DNA of 64,000 bases from Kaistella chaponensis (GTDB lineage Bacteria > Bacteroidota > Bacteroidia > Flavobacteriales > Weeksellaceae): NCBI RefSeq assembly GCF_900156725.1, contig NZ_FTOI01000006.1, forward strand, positions 124,001 through 188,000, in the 5' to 3' direction. Every line of letters starts with the position of its first letter. Position 1 is the stretch's first letter. The position numbers and the translations under genes are program-made. The notes below the pieces were generated by a model. That model did no database searches. It was not told the DNA's origin and saw nothing but the letters and a program-made list of their open reading frames with translations. Of this stretch, positions 1-8,922 are shown piece after piece.

Positions 1-806
1 GCAAATAATAAGAAGGCCGGTGCAATTTTTAAAACTGTAGTATAGTTTCTCACAAAAATAAAATTTAAGGATTAATATTCAATACATAACTGCTTCCCTT
101 GGTAAAGCATTGCAATTTAAACAAAAAATCAATTATTATTAAATTTTTATTAAAATTGTTAATTATTTCTGATTATAATCATATCTTTAAAACGACGCAA
201 TTAACTAATCACCTGTAAACAAATATATTAACAACTCAATCTCTCATTTTGAGACTTTATGAAATTAACAAATAGTTAAACATTTGTTTAGCAAATTAGT
301 AATCTCAGCTCCAGATTTAGTACGGTAACTGTACATTTTTTGTACAATTTAACACATGACCACCCATTTCTTGGCTTACTCTAAACAATTGTTTAACAAT
401 AAAAAAAATATACAGCAGTATTTTAACCAAAGTGATCTTTTATTTAAACATTTCCATTTTTCGAATTTAAAATTAATATGCTTCAAATTCTTTTCAAAAA
501 AGGGTTAGTTACTGCACGATCCTTTAGAAATATGATCTTAAATTTCAATAAAAACGATGTAAATACTATTCTCCTGAAAAATTTAATAAACCCTAAATCT
601 ATTGGAACACAAAAAGGAAGTGCAGTACTGCAAAAACAAGCAAGTTTTACAGAAGAATTTATAAAGATCATCGTTCTATTCGACACCGAAAACGGTAAAA
701 ATTACAAGAATCAAATAGCGAATTCCAAAAAAAAATGATTCAGAAAATATTGATTTTTAATTATCTCTTATAACCCTTATCTTTGCAAAAAATTAGAAAG
801 AAAAAA
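1..806. other. Gene-poor AT-rich region upstream of metG
   Basis: About 800 bases without a recognisable gene. One open frame at 478-738 (+) would give an 86-residue Lys/Asn-rich protein; it has no family I recognise, no clear promoter, and a competing open frame lies opposite it, so I do not call it. Short dyads are visible: TAAACAATTGTTTA near 382-395, and two TGTACA half-palindromes near 330-345. They could be regulatory, but nothing downstream supports a particular role. No DnaA-box cluster (TTATCCACA-like) is evident. The final 30 bases hold the metG promoter. Confidence 0.5.
778..785 (+). promoter_or_regulatory. -7 box (TATCTTTG) of metG
   Basis: An exact match to the Bacteroidota -7 consensus TAnnTTTG. 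Transcription should begin about 5-7 bases downstream. That rules out an in-frame TTG at 783 as the start and selects the ATG at 807. No TTG -33 element at the usual spacing. Confidence 0.7.
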
Positions 807-2840
807 ATGTCGGATAGAAAATTAATTACCGCAGCTTTGCCTTATGCAAATGGTCCGGTTCATATAGGTCATTTGGCGGGAGTTTATATTCCGGCAGATG
901 TTTATGCACGATTCAACAGAAGATTGGGAAAAGACGTGGCTTTCATTTGTGGCTCCGATGAACACGGGATTCCTATCACCATTCGCGCAAAAAAAGAAGG
1001 CGTAACTCCACAAGATATCGTCGATCAATACCACGAAATCATTAAAAAATCTTTTCAGGATTTAGGAATATCATTTGATGAATATTCCCGAACGACTTCT
1101 CCAAAACACAAAGAAGTAAGTCAGGATTTTTTCACAACATTATATAATAAGGATAAATTCATCGAAGAAACTTCTGAACAATATTTCGATGAACAAGCCA
1201 ATGAATTTCTCGCAGACCGATATATCGTAGGAACCTGCCCGAATTGTGGCAACGATACTGCTTACGGCGATCAGTGCGAAAAATGCGGTTCTACCCTTTC
1301 TCCCTCAGAATTGATCAATCCAAAATCTATGCTGAGCGGAAATGTTCCTATTTTAAAGGAAACCAAAAACTGGTATCTTCCTTTGAATGATTATGAAGAT
1401 TTCCTCAACGAATGGATCATCGAAGGACATAAAAACGACTGGAAACCCAATGTTTACGGACAAGTTAAATCCTGGTTAACCGACGGTTTGAAACCACGTG
1501 CAATGACGAGAGATTTGAATTGGGGCGTTCCTGTTCCACTTCCAAATGCAGAAGGAAAAGTCCTTTATGTTTGGTTTGATGCACCGATTGGCTATATTTC
1601 TTTCACTCAGGAATGGGCAGAAAATAACGGAAAAGACTGGAAAGACTATTGGCAAAATGACAACGCTGATTTGGTGCATTTCATTGGAAAGGACAATATC
1701 GTTTTCCACTGTATTATTTTCCCAGCGATGATGAAAGCGCATGGCGATTACAAAATGCCAACAAATGTTCCCGCTTTTGAATTTTTAAATTTAGAAAACG
1801 ACAAGATCTCAACCTCCCGTAATTGGGCAGTTTGGGCACATGAATATGTTGAAGAATTCCCGGGACAACAAGATGTTTTGCGTTATTCTCTTCTGTCTTC
1901 CGCTCCAGAAACGAAGGATAATAATTTCACGTGGAAAGATTTCCAGACCAAAAACAATTCAGAATTAGTAGGAATTTTCGGAAATTTCATTAATCGTGTT
2001 GCGGTTTTGATACATAAATATTATGACGGAATTGTTCCGGCTGGAAATGAAAGTGCAGAAGAATTAAATGAAATTACCAAAGCTTCAACCGAAGTTGAAA
2101 ATTTCTTGGAACATTATGAATTTAGAAATGCTTTAACCGCGATGATGAATTTGGCGCGTTTCGGAAATCAGTATCTTCAAATTGAAGAACCGTGGAAAAC
2201 CATTAAAACCGATCCGGAAAAAGCGGCGAATTCTTTATTTATTGCCGCACAAATCGCAGTTGGTTTGGCGCAGATTTGCGAACCGTTTTTACCTTTCAGT
2301 GCAGAGAAATTACAGAAAATGTTTAATGTTTCTCAATTGAGTTGGAGCGAAATTAAAGAAGAAAAAGTTTTAATTAAAACCGGACATCAAATCAACGAAG
2401 CTTCTCTTCTTTTCTCCAAAATTGAAGATGAAACCATTGAATTTCAGATTCAAAAATTAGAAAACACGAAAGAATCCAACAAAAAAACCAATCCAAAAGC
2501 CAATCCAATGAAAGACGAAATTCAATTTGATGATTTCACGAAAATAGATCTTAGAACTGCAACAATTTTGACCGCAGAAAAAGTAGAAAAAGCAGATAAA
2601 TTGTTGAAATTCTCTGTAGATACAGGAGTTGACGTAAGAACGGTTGTTTCCGGAGTTGCTGAAAGTTTTACACCGGAAGAATGTGTGGGAAAACAGGTGA
2701 TGATTTTATTGAATTTGGCTCCACGTAAAATCCGTGGAATTGAATCTCAGGGAATGTTGCTTTTGACGAATAATGCAGAAGGAAAACTGGTTTTTGTAAC
2801 GCCGACTGAAACGGTGGAAAATGGGATTGAGATTGGATAA
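807..2840 (+). CDS. metG: Methionine--tRNA ligase
   Basis: Class I aminoacyl-tRNA synthetase that charges tRNA-Met with methionine in the cytoplasm; 677 residues from the chosen ATG. HIGH is at 19-22. The zinc knuckle has Cys144, Cys147, Cys157 and Cys160. The KMSKS loop appears as KISTS at 333-337. An anticodon-binding helical domain follows, and from about 571 there is a C-terminal EMAPII/Trbp111-type tRNA-binding OB fold, as in the long dimeric MetRS form. An in-frame TTG eight codons upstream lies inside the promoter, so it is not the start. Monocistronic, closed by a terminator shared with the convergent methyltransferase gene. Confidence 0.97.
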   Translation: MSDRKLITAALPYANGPVHIGHLAGVYIPADVYARFNRRLGKDVAFICGSDEHGIPITIRAKKEGVTPQDIVDQYHEIIKKSFQDLGISFDEYSRTTSPKHKEVSQDFFTTLYNKDKFIEETSEQYFDEQANEFLADRYIVGTCPNCGNDTAYGDQCEKCGSTLSPSELINPKSMLSGNVPILKETKNWYLPLNDYEDFLNEWIIEGHKNDWKPNVYGQVKSWLTDGLKPRAMTRDLNWGVPVPLPNAEGKVLYVWFDAPIGYISFTQEWAENNGKDWKDYWQNDNADLVHFIGKDNIVFHCIIFPAMMKAHGDYKMPTNVPAFEFLNLENDKISTSRNWAVWAHEYVEEFPGQQDVLRYSLLSSAPETKDNNFTWKDFQTKNNSELVGIFGNFINRVAVLIHKYYDGIVPAGNESAEELNEITKASTEVENFLEHYEFRNALTAMMNLARFGNQYLQIEEPWKTIKTDPEKAANSLFIAAQIAVGLAQICEPFLPFSAEKLQKMFNVSQLSWSEIKEEKVLIKTGHQINEASLLFSKIEDETIEFQIQKLENTKESNKKTNPKANPMKDEIQFDDFTKIDLRTATILTAEKVEKADKLLKFSVDTGVDVRTVVSGVAESFTPEECVGKQVMILLNLAPRKIRGIESQGMLLLTNNAEGKLVFVTPTETVENGIEIG

Positions 2841-2865
2841 AAATTTCTAAAACATTAAAAATAAG

Positions 2866-2896
2866 AAGACCTGAAAATTAATTCAGGTCTTTTTTT
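2866..2896. terminator. Shared terminator, metG / methyltransferase
   Basis: Perfect 10-bp stem (AAGACCTGAA / TTCAGGTCTT, 2866-2875 and 2882-2891) with a 6-base loop and a T run. It overlaps the stop codon of the convergent minus-strand gene and can serve both directions. Confidence 0.85.
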
Positions 2897-3591
2897 GTCA
2901 ATCTCGCCAGATAAGAATCCTCTTCTTGAAGAATTTTTTCAATTTCAAATCCATTATTTTCCGCAACTCTTTTAAAGGTTTCGAAATCCAAATAAAGCCA
3001 TTTCGTAGGATTTTCTGTATCTAATTGATAGTGGATAAAATAATCGACTTCACCATAATAACGATCCGCAGGAACCATTACTCCGCCGTCTTCATCGCGA
3101 TCGTACATGTAGAGAATATCCGTACTGTCGATGAGAATCTGCCCTTTTTCATTTAAAAGCGATTGCAATTTTTCCAGATAAAAATCAATTTTATCCAGGC
3201 TTTCAAAAATTCCTGTTCCATTCATTAAAAGCAAAATCGTATCAAAAGTCTGGACCGGAAAATCCAAAATATCCGAACACCAAACATTTTTCACGCCTCT
3301 TAATCGGCAAACTTCAACGGATTTTGGGGAATTATCTAAGGCAAAAACCTCTAATTTTTTTTCATTTTGAAGGTATAAACTGTGAGATCCAGCTCCGGCT
3401 CCAATATCCAGAATTTTTCCTGTAGAAAGTTCCAACGCTTTCTGTTCCAGCGAATTCATCTCATCAAAATCCCGAAAAAAATACTCCACCGGAAGTTCAT
3501 CGATTTCTGAAATGGAAGTTTCTGTTAGCAAATCATCTGCACTTTTATTTTGATAAAAATCCCAAATCGCCTTACCCATTAAATCTTTCAT
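2878..3591 (-). CDS. Class I SAM-dependent methyltransferase
   Basis: Soluble methyltransferase of 237 residues with the Rossmann SAM-binding motif I (DIGAGAGSHS), a motif II acidic residue (VFALDNS) and the post-motif strand (VWCSDILDF). The substrate cannot be inferred. A TTG start nine codons upstream is in frame, but a TATTTTTG -7 box on the minus strand (3606-3613) lies between the two, so the ATG at 3591 is the better start. It stands alone between the divergent Mpo1-like gene and convergent metG. Confidence 0.8.
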   Translation of the reverse strand: MKDLMGKAIWDFYQNKSADDLLTETSISEIDELPVEYFFRDFDEMNSLEQKALELSTGKILDIGAGAGSHSLYLQNEKKLEVFALDNSPKSVEVCRLRGVKNVWCSDILDFPVQTFDTILLLMNGTGIFESLDKIDFYLEKLQSLLNEKGQILIDSTDILYMYDRDEDGGVMVPADRYYGEVDYFIHYQLDTENPTKWLYLDFETFKRVAENNGFEIEKILQEEDSYLARLTKKDLN

Positions 3592-3695
3592 TTCTAATAT
3601 TTTTTCAAAAATAAGCAAATAGCATTCAACTTAAAAATTAGCAATACTGTAATTTATTTAAAAGTTTCTTACATTCGTCTTGAAAAAATAAAATA

Positions 3696-4169
3696 ATGCG
3701 CAAAATAGATATCCTTTTTAAGGAATATGCCGAAAGTCACCAAAACAGAAAGAATAAATTAATTCACTGGATTTGTGTTCCGCTGATTTTTTGGTCTATT
3801 TTAGGATTTATTTCGCTCATTCCTGCTCCTCATTTTTTCATTCAGTATTTCGGTGCGATCAGTATTGTTTCCCTGATCGCAATTGCTTTGGTCACAGTTT
3901 ACTATTTCAGTTTATCCTGGAGAATTGCCGTGATAATGCTATTCGTGATGCTTTTAATGGAACATTTGATCTATTTTGTTAATGTAAAATTACAACACCA
4001 ATCCTGGATTTTATTTGTTGCAGTTTTCGTTTTATCCTGGATCGGACAATTCTACGGTCACAAAATAGAAGGAAAAAAACCGAGTTTTCTGAAAGATTTA
4101 CAATTTCTGCTGATCGGACCGATTTGGTTGCTGCATTTTGTTTTAAAGAAATTGGGGTTTAAATATTAA
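3696..4169 (+). CDS. Mpo1-like (DUF962) membrane protein
   Basis: 157-residue protein with three to five hydrophobic segments. It opens with the DUF962/Mpo1 signature: an N-terminal FKEYAESHQNRKNKLIHWICVP block in which the two conserved histidines sit, followed by hairpin membrane segments and a distal GHKIEGKKPSF block with another conserved His. Yeast Mpo1 is an Fe(II)-dependent 2-hydroxy fatty acid dioxygenase acting in alpha-oxidation. Bacterial members are assumed to act on lipids too, but the substrate here is unknown. The downstream lipoprotein gene starts 9 bases after the stop, so the two are probably co-transcribed. Confidence 0.85.
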   Translation: MRKIDILFKEYAESHQNRKNKLIHWICVPLIFWSILGFISLIPAPHFFIQYFGAISIVSLIAIALVTVYYFSLSWRIAVIMLFVMLLMEHLIYFVNVKLQHQSWILFVAVFVLSWIGQFYGHKIEGKKPSFLKDLQFLLIGPIWLLHFVLKKLGFKY

Positions 4170-4178
4170 AAAATTCTT

Positions 4179-5036
4179 ATGATGTTAAAAAAGACTATTT
4201 TTTCTCTGTTTCTTTTAGTGTTTCTGAATTGCACAAAAACCGACAAATATTCTACCGTGAATGCCAGTTTAATAGATGTAATTCCTGAATCACCATCTAA
4301 AATGGAAACGCCACCTCCACCGATGGAAGTCGCAAAAAACGAAGTTCCTGGTGAAGTAATATCACCAAAAAAAACAGATACCATTTCCAAAAAAATCATT
4401 AAAAATGGAGATATGGAAATTGCAGTTCCCAATTTATTGGACGCGAAAAAAAAGGTTTCAGAAATTATCAAAAACAACAAAGCTTACCTCCAAAGCGAAA
4501 CTTTTCGCAATTCCGATCGATCTGAAAATATCAATTTAGTAATTCGGGTTCCTCATCAGAATTTCGATGCCATTATCAATTCTTTTTCCGACGGAATTGG
4601 TGCAGTAGAGGCAAAAACCGTTAAAGCCGAAGATGTAACGGAAGAATATACCGATGTATCCATCAAGCTAGAAAATAAGAGAATCTACCTAGAAAAATAC
4701 CGCGAAATGCTGAAAAATGCTGCTTCAACGAAAGACATGTTGGAAATTCAGGAAAATATTCGCGCCTTGGAAGATGAAATAGATGTTGCCGAAGGAAGAT
4801 TACGCTTTATCGATGACCGCGTTAATTACAGCACTTTGGAATTGCTTTTATTTAAAGAAAAAGCGCGGACTTCTGCCACTTCAAAAATAGGATTTGGTAG
4901 CAGATTCGGTGATTCAATCGCGGAAGGTTGGAATTCTTTTGTCAGTTTTTTACTCGGATTAATTTCATTTTGGCCCTTTTTTATTATCATTCCCCTCTTG
5001 ATTTTCGCTTGGAAAAAATGGCGACGTAAAAAATAA
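4179..5036 (+). CDS. DUF4349-domain lipoprotein
   Basis: 285 residues. Signal peptide with a lipobox ending at Cys18 (VFLNC). A low-complexity Pro/Lys linker follows to about 65, then a DUF4349 domain from about 67 to 230 that includes an amphipathic coiled coil (about 150-205). A single transmembrane helix (about 252-276) with a basic tail closes the protein. This layout, with a lipid anchor at one end and a membrane helix at the other, is typical of the family, whose function is unknown. Two tandem ATGs at 4179 and 4182 are equivalent. Probably in one operon with the Mpo1-like gene. Confidence 0.85.
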   Translation: MMLKKTIFSLFLLVFLNCTKTDKYSTVNASLIDVIPESPSKMETPPPPMEVAKNEVPGEVISPKKTDTISKKIIKNGDMEIAVPNLLDAKKKVSEIIKNNKAYLQSETFRNSDRSENINLVIRVPHQNFDAIINSFSDGIGAVEAKTVKAEDVTEEYTDVSIKLENKRIYLEKYREMLKNAASTKDMLEIQENIRALEDEIDVAEGRLRFIDDRVNYSTLELLLFKEKARTSATSKIGFGSRFGDSIAEGWNSFVSFLLGLISFWPFFIIIPLLIFAWKKWRRKK

Positions 5037-5043
5037 AACACAA

Positions 5044-5072
5044 AAAATCCGGAAAAATAATTTCCGGATTTT
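5044..5072. terminator. Bidirectional terminator
   Basis: 12-bp perfect stem (5044-5055 / 5061-5072, core AATCCGGAAA) with a 5-base loop and A/T tracts on both sides. It serves the DUF4349 gene and the convergent gene at 5093. Confidence 0.85.
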
Positions 5073-5092
5073 CTATTTTGCAAAATTTTTAT

Positions 5093-5470
5093 CTAAGCGT
5101 TGTAATGCTTTTTTACTTCTTCTAAAAACTGTTCATCACTCATTTTTTGATCAGTTCCCAACTTCACTTTTAAGTTTTTAAACTGTGCTGTTTCTTCCAA
5201 GTGCTTTTTCAGTTCTTCCTGCATGGTTCCGGGACCAGTAATATAGACTTCTTCTGAGTTTGTTAAAAGATGTTCTACTTCTTTGAAGAATTTTGCTTTA
5301 TTTGTCTGCTCTGCATTGTTACCTGCATTTTCACTTGAATTTCCATGCTGAATCACTGCTTTTACTGGCGAACACAGGAAAAATTTAAAGGCATTTTGAG
5401 CATCATGATTTTTTACAACGACTGCTTTAGTTTGATCGATCCAAAGTCCAGCTAATTTTTTTTCTGACAT
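5093..5470 (-). CDS. Hypothetical protein, eRF1/host-attachment-like fold
   Basis: 125-residue soluble protein. It begins with AGLWIDQTKAVVV, a beta-strand pattern seen in small bacterial proteins annotated as eRF1-domain or host-attachment proteins. Later comes EEVYITGPGTMQEELKKHLEE, which resembles the GPG-containing strand-turn-helix of those families. The assignment is from pattern memory only. No membrane segment or signal peptide. It stands alone, with its own terminator, between a lipoprotein gene and an RsmI-like gene. Its function is unknown. Confidence 0.6.
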   Translation of the reverse strand: MSEKKLAGLWIDQTKAVVVKNHDAQNAFKFFLCSPVKAVIQHGNSSENAGNNAEQTNKAKFFKEVEHLLTNSEEVYITGPGTMQEELKKHLEETAQFKNLKVKLGTDQKMSDEQFLEEVKKHYNA

Positions 5471-5534
5471 AATAATTTATTTTCCAGGTAAGAGACAACA
5501 ATGATGCAAAAGAGCTGTTAATAGATGTTAAACT

Positions 5535-6233
5535 TTATTTGCCCAGCACAAAAATTGCCGGAATTTTATGCAGTTCGGGCTTGGATTTTTGCCATTCTTT
5601 AATAGTTAGGGTTTTAATGAATTCATTTTCCGGATCATTGATATTTGCAGCGATGCATAATTTAATTTGAGGCGAAAGCGTCTTGCAAAGGTCTTCAAAC
5701 AAAGGATTATTTCGGTACGGAGTTTCCATGAAAATCTGTGAATATCCCGTAGAATTTACCTGATTTTCTAGCCATTTTATCTTTGCTTTTTTTTCCGATT
5801 TATCGATCGGCAAATACCCATGAAAAGTAAATTCCTGCCCATTAAATCCACTTGAAATCAAGGCTAAAATTATCGAAGAAGGTCCATTAATAGGAATTAC
5901 TTTTACCGAATTTTCGTGACACCATTTCACCATTAAATTTCCTGGATCTGCAATACAAGGAAGTCCAGCTTCCGAAAGCAAGCCAAAATCTTGACCATTT
6001 TTCATTAAAAGTTGCGCCTCTTGCAAATCTTTTCGTTCTGAATATTTATCGAGAAGAAACAATTTTAAATCCGCCTGTTTTTTTTCGGGAGCAAAAAATT
6101 TAATGACTTTTCGAGCGGTTTTTTCATTTTCCACAAAGAAATAATCGGTCTTTAAAATATATTCTTTAATGGAAGGTGCGAAATAATCGAGGGGTGAATT
6201 TTCTGATAGATAAGCGGGAATGAGGAATAGCAT
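5535..6233 (-). CDS. Tetrapyrrole-methylase family SAM methyltransferase (RsmI-like)
   Basis: 232 residues of the tetrapyrrole methylase superfamily, carrying the SEAGLPCIADPGN block characteristic of RsmI, the 16S rRNA C1402 2'-O-methyltransferase. The usual N-terminal glycine-rich substrate loop is replaced by MLFLIPAYLSEN, and the protein is somewhat shorter than E. coli RsmI (286). It may therefore be a diverged paralogue rather than RsmI itself. It lies 83 bases downstream of the phosphatase gene on the same strand; an 8-bp tandem repeat sits just 5' of its start. Confidence 0.75.
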   Translation of the reverse strand: MLFLIPAYLSENSPLDYFAPSIKEYILKTDYFFVENEKTARKVIKFFAPEKKQADLKLFLLDKYSERKDLQEAQLLMKNGQDFGLLSEAGLPCIADPGNLMVKWCHENSVKVIPINGPSSIILALISSGFNGQEFTFHGYLPIDKSEKKAKIKWLENQVNSTGYSQIFMETPYRNNPLFEDLCKTLSPQIKLCIAANINDPENEFIKTLTIKEWQKSKPELHKIPAIFVLGK

Positions 6234-6238
6234 AATTT

Positions 6239-6279
6239 GATGATTTGATGATGTGGTGATGTGATGATGTGATGATGTG
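6239..6279. repeat. Tandem 8-bp repeat (GATGATGT), five copies
   Basis: GATGATTT, GATGATGT, GGTGATGT, GATGATGT, GATGATGT in register. The array begins 6 bases upstream of the start codon of the RsmI-like gene, so it lies in that gene's 5' leader or promoter. The 8-base period would shift spacing in steps if it slips. Confidence 0.85.
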
Positions 6280-6316
6280 AAAAATGCTCTATTTGTTTTT
6301 TTTGAGAAGGCACTTT

Positions 6317-6763
6317 CTATTTATTAATTGACTCTTTCAAATTTGTTGCAAGTTTCTCGCAAGTTTCATCTAAAAGCTGATATACTTTTTCAAAATCAGC
6401 CATTGTTCCCCAATAAGGATCTGGAACTTCCTGATTATTTTCTAAAATTAAAGAAACTTTTTGTCGTTGAAGATCGTTTTCTGCTAATGACAAAACATCT
6501 TTCAAATTATTACGATCCATGCAATAAATGCGGTCATACTCTCTAAAATCTTTGGCCGAGAAAGGTCTGGATTTTTGTGCTGAAAGATCAATTTCATATT
6601 TTTTCGCAGTAGAAATGGAGCGGTGATCAGGACTTTTTCCTTCGTGCATCGCAATTGTTCCCGCAGAATCAACAACGAAGTTTTCGGGAAGCTTTGATTG
6701 TAAAATCCCTTCTGCAAGTGGACTTCTACATATATTTCCAAGACAAACCATAAGGATTTTCAT
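6317..6763 (-). CDS. Low-molecular-weight protein tyrosine phosphatase
   Basis: 148-residue cytoplasmic phosphatase. The P-loop C-x5-R is Cys7-LGNI-C-Arg13-S at the extreme N terminus and the general acid is Asp115 in VPDPYWG, both as in active family members. Usual family length. It removes phosphate from tyrosine, and in some bacteria from arginine; the partner kinase is not in this window. It precedes the RsmI-like gene, and a terminator separates it from dnaA further upstream. Confidence 0.93.
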   Translation of the reverse strand: MKILMVCLGNICRSPLAEGILQSKLPENFVVDSAGTIAMHEGKSPDHRSISTAKKYEIDLSAQKSRPFSAKDFREYDRIYCMDRNNLKDVLSLAENDLQRQKVSLILENNQEVPDPYWGTMADFEKVYQLLDETCEKLATNLKESINK

Positions 6764-6796
6764 AAGCGATTGTTATAAATAGTTAGCAAATGGTAA

Positions 6797-6824
6797 TTAG
6801 CATTTAGCATTTAGCATTTAGCAA
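6797..6824. repeat. Tandem 7-bp repeat (TTAGCAT)
   Basis: Three exact TTAGCAT units followed by TTAGCAA, with one more TTAGCAA at 6783-6789. The repeat sits in the leader of the phosphatase gene, downstream of the dnaA terminator. Confidence 0.8.
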
Positions 6825-6866
6825 AAATAAAGAAAAAAAATTGCGATTTTAAAATTCGACTTTAAC

Positions 6867-6900
6867 AAAAAATGAAGAATATCGCTATTCTTCATTTTTT
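6867..6900. terminator. dnaA terminator
   Basis: Perfect 15-bp stem (6867-6881 / 6886-6900) with a TCGC tetraloop; it is symmetric, with A and T tracts built into the stem. Lies 22 bases past the dnaA stop codon. Confidence 0.85.
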
Positions 6901-6922
6901 AAATATTTTATTTTGGGTAAAA

Positions 6923-8377
6923 TTATTGTCTGATTTTTTCGCCCAATTCTTTCACATATTTTTTCAGTTCCTTGTCAATTTTCGAAACATCTTTGATCGT
7001 ATCACAAGCATACATCACGGTGGAGTGATCTTTTCCACCCATTTCCTCGCCAATTTTGGTGAAGGTCGCGTTGGTCAACTCTTTCGCAAAATACATTGCC
7101 AATTGTCGAGGTAAAGCGATTTCTCTTTTTCTGGTTTTGGATAAAAGCTGCTCTCTTTCGATTCCGAAATATTCACAAACAACATCTTGAATATAAGGAA
7201 TATTAATTACTTTTTTCTGGTTCGCTGCAATTTTATTGATGGTATCTTTCAGCAATTCTAAACTTAATTCAGATTTATAAATCGTAGAATAGGCGATCAC
7301 CGAATTGATCACGCCAATCAATTCACGAACATTGGTTTTTACTTCCGATGCTAGAAAATCGAGCATGTCTTCGGTTAAAACGATTCCATCTCGGTTCAAC
7401 TTATCGATGATAATTCTTCTTCTTGTATCAAAATCCGGAGATTTTATTTCCGCAGAAAGTCCCCATTTGAATCGGGAAACAATTCTTTCCTGAATATCTA
7501 AAATATCAACAGGAGCTTTATCTGAAGTTAAAATAATCTGTTTTCCGTTTTGGTGCAGATAATCGAAAATATGGAAAAAACTGTCTTGAGTAGATTTCTT
7601 CCCAGATAAAAACTGAATATCATCGATGATCAGAACATCGACCATTTGATAAAAATTTGCAAATTCTGTTTGCTTATGCGCTTTCGCTGCGGAAACAAAC
7701 TGCTGAATAAATTTCTCGGAAGAAAGATAAAGTACCACTTTATCCGGATAAGCATTTTTAACTTCCAAACCTACTGCATGACCTAAATGCGTTTTTCCAA
7801 CTCCATATCCACCATGCAAAAACAAAGGATTGAAGGCAGTTGCTCCTGGTCTTTTGGCAATCGATTTTGCTACCGTTGCAGCAAATTTGTTGCTTTCGCC
7901 TTCTACATAATTATCAAACGAAAAATCAGCTTTCAAATTAGAATCGATATTCACTTTTTTCATTCCTGGAACGACAAAAGGATTAATCAAATTCGCAGAA
8001 AATGCGGGTGGTAAAGTTTCCTGCATTTTTGGTGTGGGAATACTTTTTCCTTTAAAGTTAACGGTAATCGGTTTTTCTTGACCTGCAGGTCTGTTTTCCA
8101 TCACAGAATACCATAATTTTACGCCCTTACCAATATTTTTTTTCAACGCTGCAGAAAGCAAAGACAAATAATTATCTTCGATGTATTCTTTGTAAAAATC
8201 ACTCGGAACCAAAAGGGTCAGATTATTGCTAACTAAAGAAACTGGCTGCACATTATCGAACAGCAAATCAAAAGAGTTTTCTAGTTTTTTCAGATCCGTA
8301 TTATCTTCAGCGGCGTTGAGATTATCTCTCATAAACTGAAGACAATTTTCCCAAATGAGAGTTAAATTTTCGTTCAT
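6923..8377 (-). CDS. dnaA: Chromosomal replication initiator DnaA
   Basis: 484 residues. Domain I (about 1-95) is followed by a linker. The AAA+ core has Walker A GGYGVGKTH at 189-197 and Walker B LIIDDIQF at 249-256. The C-terminal helix-turn-helix with the DnaA signature (GGKDHSTVMYACDTI, about 445-460) binds DnaA boxes. It is an ATP-dependent origin-melting protein. The flanking intergenic regions are short (109 bases upstream) and show no obvious DnaA-box cluster, so oriC is probably not adjacent; dnaN and other usual neighbours are absent. The gene is divergent from the thioesterase gene. Confidence 0.97.
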   Translation of the reverse strand: MNENLTLIWENCLQFMRDNLNAAEDNTDLKKLENSFDLLFDNVQPVSLVSNNLTLLVPSDFYKEYIEDNYLSLLSAALKKNIGKGVKLWYSVMENRPAGQEKPITVNFKGKSIPTPKMQETLPPAFSANLINPFVVPGMKKVNIDSNLKADFSFDNYVEGESNKFAATVAKSIAKRPGATAFNPLFLHGGYGVGKTHLGHAVGLEVKNAYPDKVVLYLSSEKFIQQFVSAAKAHKQTEFANFYQMVDVLIIDDIQFLSGKKSTQDSFFHIFDYLHQNGKQIILTSDKAPVDILDIQERIVSRFKWGLSAEIKSPDFDTRRRIIIDKLNRDGIVLTEDMLDFLASEVKTNVRELIGVINSVIAYSTIYKSELSLELLKDTINKIAANQKKVINIPYIQDVVCEYFGIEREQLLSKTRKREIALPRQLAMYFAKELTNATFTKIGEEMGGKDHSTVMYACDTIKDVSKIDKELKKYVKELGEKIRQ

Positions 8378-8458
8378 TTTCTTTCAGCAATTTTTCCTGA
8401 ATTATTTAATTTTGGCAGGACAACAAATATCGAATTTTAAAATTTCTTAAAAAAATTT

Positions 8459-8489
8459 TTGTGCTATTGGTTATTAAAAAATATATTTG
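8459..8489 (+). promoter_or_regulatory. Promoter TTG-N20-TATATTTG
   Basis: A -33 TTG (8459-8461) and a -7 TATATTTG (8482-8489), 20 bases apart, one of the best matches in the window to the Bacteroidota consensus. It shows that the in-frame TTG at 8487 cannot be the start of the thioesterase; the ATG at 8511 is. Confidence 0.75.
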
Positions 8490-8510
8490 TATGATCAATT
8501 TCAAACCACC

Positions 8511-8921
8511 ATGATACACACAACACATTCATTAAGAGTACGTTACGCAGAAACAGATCCCATGAAATACGTGTACTACGGGAACTATGCTCAATACTTT
8601 GAAGTGGCGCGTGTTGAGCTATTCCGCAGCTTAGGAATATCTTACGATGAGATTGAAAGTCAGGGAATTTGGCTTCCCGTTTCGGAGTACAACATTAAGT
8701 ATTTGAAACCTGCATTGTATGATGAAGTTCTCGAAATCCACACCTTTATCAAAAAAATTCCAGGCGTTCGAGTGGAGTTTGAATATGAAATTTACAACAG
8801 CTCTAAGCAGAAAATTACCGAAGCCAAAACAACGCTTTTCTTTTTAGATTCGAAAACCAATAAAATTGTAAAATGCCCTTCTTTTTTAATGGAGCTTATC
8901 GAAAAAAACTGGCAAGAATGA
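8511..8921 (+). CDS. YbgC/FadM-type acyl-CoA thioesterase
   Basis: 136-residue single hotdog domain of the 4-hydroxybenzoyl-CoA thioesterase family. The active-site block is RYAETDPMKYVYYGNYAQYFEVAR, where the usual catalytic Asp is present in ETDPM and the common Gly-x-Val-His is Lys-Tyr-Val-Tyr. The His-to-Tyr change is worth noting but is seen in part of the family. It hydrolyses acyl-CoA or acyl-ACP thioesters; the physiological substrate is unknown. It has its own promoter and is convergent with pepE with a one-base gap. Confidence 0.85.
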   Translation: MIHTTHSLRVRYAETDPMKYVYYGNYAQYFEVARVELFRSLGISYDEIESQGIWLPVSEYNIKYLKPALYDEVLEIHTFIKKIPGVRVEFEYEIYNSSKQKITEAKTTLFFLDSKTNKIVKCPSFLMELIEKNWQE

Positions 8922-8922
8922 T

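Noticed and set aside
478-738. 86-residue open frame in the left intergenic region
   Set aside because: Lys/Asn-rich, no family, no promoter, and an opposing open frame; low-GC sequence gives such frames by chance.
6764-8510. Chromosome origin next to dnaA
   Set aside because: No cluster of DnaA boxes and too little intergenic space; dnaA and oriC are often apart in Bacteroidota.
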